A stretch of DNA of 64,000 bases, taken from positions 49,817,275-49,881,274 of the forward strand of contig OX578146.1 of NCBI GenBank assembly GCA_951213105.1. The letters are read 5' to 3'. The notes below the pieces were generated by a model, which saw only the letters and a list, made by a program, of their open reading frames with translations, made no database searches and was not told the origin of the DNA. The translations under genes were made by a program, and so were the position numbers. The stretch is from Amaurobius ferox. Its lineage: Eukaryota; Arthropoda; Arachnida; Araneae; Amaurobiidae. Each line of letters opens with the position of its first letter. The first letter of the stretch is position 1. Below, piece after piece: positions 56,184 through 64,000 of the stretch.

Positions 56184-57365
56184 AGATTTAAAATGAAAAA
56201 CGATTTATAAAGTTGGATTAATTGTGTTTACAGGGTTGCAGAAAGGCCAAGGGAGATTGCGAGCCCTTTTCCTGGTTAGAAGCTTCATGAAAACACTCCC
56301 AGAGACACTGCACGCCCGAAACAACAATCGATCATGTCCGTGGGGATAAAATGTCCGAATCCCAGACAGTATATAAAGGATCAATAGAACAATAAAATTG
56401 GAAATTTTACAATCCAACATGATGAGAATCATGGAAGAGTTGCATTAAGCGTATAGAACGTATAAACTTCGGAGAGGGAAGCACACATACAAAAGTCACG
56501 TCGAATATGGAGCACATTCAGAAAGAGAAACAAACAGATATCCTAGGTAAGAGTGGAGTTGTATTCCAGGAGGTCGGATAAATTAACATAATTTTTATCA
56601 CTATATTTCTTGCAAAAAACATCGTAATAATGTTGGATAAAACAGAAGGTATATGATTGTTCCCGAGTTCTTTTGATTAAATGTAATAAGCATTTATTAA
56701 ATTGTGTAATAAATGAGTTTAATAGTCTGTATCTGTTCAAGTGATTTACGATTAAATTACGTTGTACGTTTAAACTCAGGTTGGTATTCCAATGTGTAAA
56801 ATAATTGATCTTGCAGTCATATTGATGCCTCTTGTCAAATATTTTGTAACTAAGTTTCTGTTCCAAATCATAATAAATAGTGATGTCTAGGAAACCAACT
56901 GTTTCCTCATTCTTTGACGCAGATTCGATCAGTTCAAGACACGACGGTAGAATGTAAAATCAAACGTGGTATATTGACTATCCACACCAATCATGACGTT
57001 ATTAACGAATCTAAAGAATGGAATTTCACTTATTAAATGAGTGCTTTTCTCATAATGATGTAAATAAAAATCCGCAAGTAACGAGAAACATCCCCCTCCT
57101 AATGGGATGCCTTTGATCTGTCGAAAAAAAGCAATTCCATTATACAGAAAATTCTCAAATATGGCAATGTTAAGGAGGCTTTTGTATTGTTGGTTTCCAT
57201 ATGTTTCTTTAAATCCGATGTATAATAAATTTCCATTAAAATGTCATAGAGATCTTGTAAGTTGATATTGTTAAAAAGGTCTTTAAAATCAAATGTTCTA
57301 AAATAAAATCTTTCAGAATATGTTTTCAATCTGTCAACCAATTCATAACTGTTTTTAATCATAAC
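56184..57365 (-). mobile_element. RT element, second copy, 5'-truncated
   Basis: Minus-strand copy of the RT element. Its 3' end AAGATTTAAAATG abuts the same (TA)n that ends a T repeat on the other side. Similarity to the main copy stops at the codon before MIKNSYE, about 57365, giving a 5' truncation deeper than in the main copy. Confidence 0.88.
56543..57362 (-). pseudogene. Reverse transcriptase fragment, frameshifted
   Basis: Two visible frames read MIKNSYELVDRLKTYSERFY then FRTFDFKDLFNNINLQDLYD (motif A) at the 5' end, and MEQKLSYKIFDKRHQYDC to LLEYNSTLT at the 3' end. Between them the plus-strand text still encodes GIPLGGGC-like motif B and the FVNNV version of motif C (ATTCGTTAATAACGTCATG in reverse complement at ~56993), so the second aspartate pair of motif C appears altered to asparagines. 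At least two frameshifts are present. Confidence 0.8.
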
Positions 57366-58183
57366 GTGATATGATTGTGTAATGTTATGTACGTCATTAA
57401 TGGTGTTTTTATTAAAGACATTTTAATTAACTAACTTCGGTTGTCTCTATTTTTAAAGTTCTTAGGACATGTTTGTTATGTATCTGAGAAAATTTTCTGA
57501 TTTATTTTTCTTAACCTTTATTTCTTACCCAAACGCACGAATTAAAAAAAAAAAAAAAAAAAAAAAAGTTGAAATCTTCGATATTAGCACATCTCTGATA
57601 TTATGAGGAACTTGTGTGGTTTGAATTCTTAACACGGCGAATATGCTAGGTTTTTTAAAACAAATATTTTCCAATTTTGGTTATCGAATTTTGGTCGTGT
57701 TATCACTGAATTATATTGCCATATAAATGTTCATATTTTTCAGTATTTTCAAAAGAATCTGCTAAGATCTTATTAGTAATATATATGATCTTAGCAGATT
57801 CTTTTACGGGATTCTTTTTATGATGCCACTATTTCTTGTTTTGACGATTCATACAAAAACGAAATATTCATTTATGTGATAGCATAGATACAGATAAGTT
57901 GTGTTCACTCTTCCTCCCAAACGGTCCAACTATTAAATCTCCCTACATTTCGTAGAGTCAGCAGTCAGAAAGCGTGTTGGTTTATATGCACAAGACATTG
58001 GACCCTGGCGATGATGTCCTATGAATATAAACCATTTTAATTTAATTTTAATACTATTGAATTTTTACACTATAGTGATCTTAATAAATTTTAAAATTGC
58101 TTCTTTGATTGTTTTGGGTGGGAGGTGGGGTAGGGGCATTGTCGTGTAAGTCGAGTAATTGTTTTCTTCAATGAAATGATGTA
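57366..58183. other. Non-coding stretch with a perfect hairpin
   Basis: Contains an A-run at 57545-57566 and the hairpin at 57751-57805. No gene. Confidence 0.5.
57751..57805. repeat. Perfect 19-bp inverted repeat with 17-base loop
   Basis: AAAAGAATCTGCTAAGATC at 57751 is exactly inverted at 57787-57805. Isolated; may be a tiny foldback element or the ends of a small deleted MITE. Confidence 0.9.
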
Positions 58184-58652
<469 letters not shown>

Positions 58653-58656
<4 letters not shown>

Positions 58657-59219
58657 AAGCAAAATCATAGCAACTATAACTTAATGAAATGAGTAAAGGC
58701 GCAAAATGCAGCACTTAATTCTCATTCACGATATACCATAATGGAACAATTATATTTACAATTAATGTAGGAAAGATCAAAAGAATGGAAGGTGTGCAAA
58801 CGAGGGATCAATAATGTCTAGGGGGATTGTGACCCCTATTTCTGATTAAAAGCGTGCTTTTATTCCTAGGAAACACTCTCAGAAACAGTGATCGCTCGAA
58901 GCAGTACCAAAATGTGTATGGGAAAAAGAGAATCCCAGAGGAAACCAAACCCATGATTCTAAAACCAAGAAAGCCGTAATCGGCATAAAAAGAAATCAAC
59001 ATCAGGGAACGAAAGTATGAGAATGATGTCGAAGGCTTCTAATAAATGATTCCTTCTATGCACCTATAATAGCGTTGAAATAGTCACAGTTAATACAAAG
59101 TTACTTTTTTAACTTATGGCAACAGATCGTTAAAATTTGCATAAAAGACATTGTTTTTGTCCAATGTTTTACAGAAGTTCATATAACATGTTTTTAAGAA
59201 TCCAATAGGATAGCCGTTG
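58653..59219 (-). mobile_element. RT element, third copy, old and diverged
   Basis: GGGGGATTGTGACCCCTATT at 58821 matches the 3' untranslated region of the RT element, as do GAATCCCAGA and GGCGCAAAATGCAGCA (~58699), the latter being present only in the full 3' end of the main copy. Further in, GACATTGTTTTTGTCCAATG matches the RT C-terminal coding end in diverged form. It lies between two (TA)n tracts (58606-58652, 59220-59235). Confidence 0.7.
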
Positions 59220-59235
59220 TATATATATATATATA

Positions 59236-59346
59236 TTCACTTGATTGATGATTCTCTGTTTAATACTTTTATTTGTAAGGCATTTTGTAATGTTGGGGTT
59301 TTTTGAGTTGAAAATTCGCTCTATTCTTTCATTGGATTTTTATACT
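59236..59346 (+). mobile_element. T repeat, short diverged copy
   Basis: GATGATTCTCTGTTTAATAC, TTTTATTTGTAAGGC and TTCTTTCATTGGATTTTTAT follow the order of the last 120 bp of the longer T copies, then TA repeats start. Confidence 0.6.
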
Positions 59347-59351
59347 TTTAT

Positions 59352-59388
59352 TATATATATATATATATATATATACGTATGTGTGTGT

Positions 59389-59451
<63 letters not shown>
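59352..59451. repeat. Compound microsatellite (TA)n-(TG)n-(GA)n
   Basis: TA to 59375, then TG, then ~60 bp of GA. Typical simple sequence; the open frame across it is an artefact. Confidence 0.97.
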
Positions 59452-59452
<1 letters not shown>

Positions 59453-60289
59453 CTGTGTGTATGTGTTCAAAAGAAATGTGCTTACTATTCAATTTCCCTT
59501 TGGTAAATCCAAAAGTAAGTGAAAATATCTCTTTAAAACTCAATTTAAGTGGTAAAAAATAGACTTAACGCGTTTTTAATCTTCACGTTAATCTTGATAT
59601 ATGGCCATCCTCATATAAATTTCACTGCAACATTTATATACAAAAACACTTATCCGCAGGTCGACCTTCAACGGGAAAACGTGCAGTATCTCTCTAAATT
59701 ATTTTTTCTACATTTTTTTTTTGTCTCCTGCATATCGCGAGGTGAGTTATCTTTATTTTCTGGGAAGATGCGGTATAAACAGCGTACTTGTCATCTGGAG
59801 TGTCTTGCGATGATAAGAGGACGTTTTTCCTGTTTACACAGTCAGTAGAAGTTATCGGTAATCGCGGCAGGATAAGATACTTGTTCAACTTTTAAGAGAT
59901 GTTTCGACACTGGTGCGCAGTTTTATCACTTGTGCATATTTATTGGCAAATAGGAAATTGTCGGTTCTATATAAAGAAACCTGCAATCTTTTGGAATGAA
60001 GCTCTTCTAGTATAGCGCGTGCTGCGCATAACCACTTAGCAACCTTACTGACCCGGTTTGTATACAAGAGAACAAATAGCAAGGGGTCGAAATTTTCTAT
60101 TTTTATCCATATCTGAAAATTCCACTGTTCGAACAAATGGTGGACAAATGTCGGACAAATGGTGGACAAATGTTAAACCCAAGCCCAACCGGCCTGAAGA
60201 TTCGAATCTTAGACCGATCCAGCTGGAAATAATGTGTATTCAAATGTATCAAAAACATCCATTTTTGAAAATTTCGTACCAGAATTTAA
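59452..60289. other. Mostly unassigned; minus-strand open frame at 59885-60169
   Basis: The 94-codon frame contains RVSKVAKWLCAARAILEELH and VSLYRTDNFLFANKYAQVIK, with natural-looking composition, but I cannot assign it. A small tandem AAATGGTGGACA (60136-60172) overlaps its start. Treat as an uncertain frame, not a gene. Confidence 0.3.
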
Positions 60290-61290
60290 AGGAAAAAGTT
60301 GCTTTTTTAACACTTTACAACATAGTTGAAAGTGTTTATGACTTTGTTCATTCTGTCTGTCTGTCTGTCCGTTAGCACGATAACTGCCGTAAAAATGGCT
60401 TTATCAAAATGAAATTTTAGTATGTTTTTCAGACGGTCTGTGGGACCTATGGGAATATAAATGAATAATATCGCCCAATTAGTTTTTTATTGAACCCGGG
60501 TTGAAAAAATAAAATACATTGAACCTTATGGGACCTAATTTTTCAAACATTTTTTAAGCGAATTTGAAATTCACAAATTGCTTCGAAAATTTTAGGAAAT
60601 ATTCAAATTATCCCATAAAATATATAAAAAATTTCAGTAAAATATGTTAGGTAGTTTTTTAAATAAAAATTATTTAATACAGGGAGAAAAACAAATTCAA
60701 TTAAATTCTGACTCTCGTTATATCCCCCAGAAACAAAAAAGAGATATATTATATAATAAATATCTTTCCAAGAGTTTAATTATGTTACATATGAGAAAGG
60801 TTTCACATTTTAAAATAAATATGGTAGTTAACAATTTTTCAAATTTTGAAATAAAATAAATTACTATAGTATTGTGCTGAAAGAAACGATTAGAAAAATG
60901 TTTATGAATGAAATGCTGCTTTTATATAGAGGCGATTTATATTTCGATGACGTCATTTGAATAAAGTTTATTTGCTTTCGATGAAGTTTTGAAATATAAT
61001 AAATTATTGTAGTGTTATGATAATTTTAAAATATTACCGAGGAATGTATCGCATTTTAGAGATGTTTAAACCAGGCAATTTATATTTCAATGCCGTCATT
61101 TGAATGAAGTTCATTTTCTTCGATGAAGTTTTCAAATATTATAAATTAATGTAGTATTGTGATAATTTTAAAAATATTACCGAGGAATGTATTGCATTTT
61201 AGAGATGTTTGTATAAAATTGCATTGAAGTTGGAAAGTGTCTCATAATCAATGCTTTATGCATGATTGATTTTTATTGTTTTTATTTATC
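60290..61290 (-). mobile_element. G element, internal part, inverted copy
   Basis: The reverse complement of parts of 22450-23740: for example TTAGCACGATAACTGCCGT (60373), TTCAAACATTTTTTAAGCG (60543), ATGACGTCATTTGAA (60949) and TTGCATTGAAGTTGGAAAGT (61220). Both element ends are missing. Carries the TCTG repeat at 60350-60369. Confidence 0.8.
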
Positions 61291-61955
61291 TTTGCACAGC
61301 TGAAGTTAACAAAATACTGGCATGTACTTTGTGAAATTTCTTTCATAAATTTTTAAAAGATTGAATGCATCCAGATTGCCTTGACTCAAATTTTTAAAAT
61401 TGAACCAGAAATTGCCCAGACTCATTTCCATGGTTTGAACCTGACTTCAGGTTAAATCCGAACCCTGGCAGACCATAGAAAATCGCTCTTTGGTACAAAG
61501 TTATGTGCATGGAAGCATCGAAATATAATAGAATGTACATTATTTGAAATTAACTGGCAAGACTTCTCAAGACTTGCACTATTTTGCTTCAAAAGAACCG
61601 TATGTTAGGATAACAGCGATAAGGGAGTAATACCAAACAGAGTAGCGAGGCGGAATGCGGGTGCCTTTTTCCACGGAGATAAAATGCATATGTTAATAGA
61701 GGACGGATTTAGGTTTATAATTTCAAAGAAATTGATAATTTCAAAGATCTGACATTTTCAGTATTATAGTACTGTGTTTCGAATCGTATATGCGGGCATA
61801 TTTCGTAACAATTGGTAAAATCAAAATACGCTCAGAAACGGCTGTAAAAATCATGTTAAAGAAGAACATCATATAACTACAGCATACAGCAAAATATTTG
61901 GGTGTTAACCAGTTTACAAAGCAAAAAGAAAAGTAAAAGCTTCTTTATTAGAAAA
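61291..61955. other. Non-coding stretch, no gene recognised
   Basis: No supported feature. Confidence 0.4.
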
Positions 61956-61956
61956 A

Positions 61957-62925
61957 TAAAGAAGCGCAACCTCATTTATTCAAGCAACTTACTTGACTAA
62001 ATGAGGTTGCGCTTCTTGCTTATCATGAAAAAGACATGATATAGAACTTGCTAGGATACGTGAGGTTGTGCTTCTTGCTTATTCTGAAGAAGTGATGCAG
62101 AACTGGCTTGTATAAATGAGGCTGCGCTTCTTACTCAATGCTCATCCTAAAAAAGACCTGATGCAGAACTTGCTTGAATAAGTGAGGTTCGCTTCCTGCT
62201 TATCCTGAAGAAGAAATTATGCAAAACTTGTTTGAATAAGTGAGGTTGCGCTTCCTGCTTATCCTGAAGAAGATGCAGAATTTGTTTGGATAAGTGATGT
62301 TGCGCTTCTTGCTTATCTTGAAGCAGAAATCATGCAGAACATGTTTAAATAAGTGAGGTTGCATTTCGTGCTTATCCTGAAGAAAAAATGGTGCAGAACT
62401 GACTTGAATAAGTAAGGTTGCGCTTCTTGCTTATCCTGAAGAAGAAGTGATGCAGAACTTGTTTGAATAAGTGAGGTTGCATTTCTTGCTTATCCTGAAG
62501 GAGAAGTATTGCAGAACTTATTTGAATACGTGAGGTTGCGTTTCCTGCTTATACGAAAGAAGAAAGGATGCAGAAATTAATTAAATAAGTGAGGTTGTGC
62601 TTCTTGCTTATCATAAAGAAGAAGTTATGCAGAATTTGTTTAAATAAGTGAGGTTGAGCTTCTTGCTTATCCTGAAGAAGAATTGATGCAGAACTTGTTT
62701 GAATAAGTGAATTTGCGTGTCCTGCTTATCCTGGAGAAGAAATGATGCAGAACTTACTTGAATATGTGAGGTTGAGCTTCTTGCTTATCCTGAAGAAGAC
62801 ATGATGCAGAACTTGCTTGATTGAGATTTCTCTTCTTGCTTTTAACCTGAGAAAGAAATTATACAGAATTTGCTTGAATAAATGAGATTGCGCTTCTTGC
62901 TTATCCTGAAGAAGAAATCTGTTTT
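61957..62925. repeat. Minisatellite, ~60-bp unit, ~16 copies, with an inverted first unit
   Basis: The unit is GCAGAACTTGTTTGAATAAG, TGAGGTTGCGCTTCTTGCTT, ATCCTGAAGAAGAAGTGAT with lengths of 54-63 bp. The array starts with a half unit in reverse orientation (AAGAAGCGCAACCTCATTTA at 61961) facing the first direct unit (TAAATGAGGTTGCGCTTCTT at 61999), forming a hairpin. Frames do not stay open through it. Confidence 0.93.
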
Positions 62926-63637
62926 TGCCGCGTTGGCACCCGATTCTTTTAATTTAAAGTTTTTCTATAACATTAAATATTTTAGTGTCCAAAAATCATG
63001 CGATTCAGAGTAAAAATGAAAATGCTGTGTATTTATTCACGAAGATTATCTTTCATTTTATTTTGTTGCTTTTTTGAGAAAAGTAAGGGGTGGTATTTTC
63101 GGTTCTACTATTGTTAGTCGTAACTGTTGAAAAAAACCCGCCCTAGACTGCGAGTACAGCAGCTAGTATTAGGGAACAAAAGACTTTTACCATCTAAAAT
63201 ATACTAAGATACCAGTAATGTAGCGTGTTATTTTTGACTGGGAAGGCTATAAGCGATTGTCATTTTAATTTGGAAATGGTTTTTGTATGATAAGTGAATT
63301 TATATCGGAATCCGCACTTTCAATAAGTTTTATTTCCTTGGTGAATAAAATAAAATAATTTAGCATAAAAATGCTAAGAGTGAATGAAATGCACAATATT
63401 TTAAAATATATTACCTATGTAAGATAGATACATACAAAGTATAACATTTTAAATGTTTGCTTATTTATAAATTAGTTGAACTTTTACAACCATTTTATTA
63501 AATAAGAAGTTATGGTCGCTCATAGGGTAGGACACTCTTCCCCTTGGATATTCAAGATAACAAAGGCGAGCATCAATCTAGACGATGTTATACGTTTTAT
63601 TCTTGAGTTTACACCCCCTCATCCTTAGTTACCTTAC
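62926..63637. other. Non-coding stretch, no gene recognised
   Basis: No supported feature. Confidence 0.4.
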
Positions 63638-63692
63638 ACCTTTCTGGTAGGTCGGACGGTCTGGGTTTCAACAACAACAACCCCCTCATCCT
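63638..63692 (-). repeat. Dispersed CCGTCCGAC core, single copy
   Basis: CTTACACCTTTCTGGTAGGT, CGGACGGTCTGGGTTTCAAC then (AAC)n. Reverse complement of the core family; nearest to the first units at 966-1120. Confidence 0.65.
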
Positions 63693-64000
63693 TTGCGACG
63701 TCCATGTATGAAAAAGTGCACTGAAAATTTGTGAGAAATCTGCACATAAATTTAGTTGAAAATCACTGTTGTCAACAATGTCCCTAAACGATATTGCTTA
63801 TTAATTATTTACAAATACTGTATTATGAAAACTTGAAAATATTTTATAATTACAATATGCTAAGAATCCGCCAAAAAATTATCAACCACTTTTATTTAAC
63901 TAAGATTCTCGTCTAACAGGGGATTTTAAAGGGAAATGAAACTTATTCTTTCTAAGACTCCCAAAAACGCAAACGGATGCTTCGCCATATTGATGCCTAT
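63693..64000. other. Non-coding stretch, no feature seen
   Basis: No gene or repeat recognised up to the end of the window. Confidence 0.4.

Noticed and set aside
61957..62925. Regular 60-bp repeats that could suggest a CRISPR-like array
   Set aside because: There is no conserved repeat alternating with unique spacers; the whole unit repeats with substitutions, in a eukaryotic genome.

Overview
This window is repeat-dominated, AT-rich nuclear DNA from an animal, most likely an arthropod and probably a chelicerate such as a spider. The evidence is the type of transposases present (a mariner-like transposase with long inverted repeats, a Tc1 DD34E element, a fragment with a DUF4817-like fold, an R1/Jockey-like LINE), tRNA-derived SINEs, long TA microsatellites and the lack of any bacterial gene organisation. 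The taxonomic call is an inference. No intact host gene is visible. The best host-gene candidate is one short terminal exon near 12.26-12.35 kb. Almost every open frame is a shadow of low-complexity DNA or part of a decayed mobile element.

Layout. 0-3.2 kb: a small Tc1/mariner-type MITE, a microsatellite and a 267-bp satellite array. 3.8-8.6 kb: a dead mariner fragment, two copies of a Helentron-like non-autonomous family (called H here) and a nearly complete mariner-like element with ~197-bp inverted repeats nested in one of them. 9.7-12.4 kb: a Penelope-like remnant with a degenerate hammerhead core, a dead LINE, then the candidate exon. 13.3-13.6 kb: a dense cluster of AATATT/CArG-like palindromes. 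15-20 kb: tandem and inverted H fragments. 21.5-24.3 kb: a large non-autonomous repeat (called G here), also found at 35.5-36.2 and 60.3-61.3 kb. 24.2-27.7 kb: SINEs, a 44-bp array and H copies. 28-34 kb: more H copies, several head to tail or inverted. 34.5-35.2 kb: a hAT MITE with an expanded internal minisatellite. 40.5-43.2 kb: H copies, one split by a SINE with a clear target duplication. 43.3-47 kb: several minisatellites. 48.8-50.4 kb: a full-length but dead Tc1 element. 52-59.4 kb: a cluster of reverse-transcriptase elements ending in (TA)n. 62-62.9 kb: a ~60-bp array.

The most interesting system is the 52-59.4 kb cluster. A 5'-truncated reverse-transcriptase gene with A, B and C motifs and no visible endonuclease lies head to head with an inverted partial copy of its own 3' end, so the locus looks like an RT gene with ~470-bp terminal inverted repeats. 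Three copies, and a second repeat family beside them (called T here), end at TA microsatellites. This suggests retroelements that prime on both sides of broken or cruciform (TA)n DNA. The second notable system is family H: at least fifteen copies or fragments with a TC start, subterminal inverted repeats, a 3' hairpin and a central TG/TCTG microsatellite, often in tandem, which is the layout known for Helentron-derived HINE/DINE elements.
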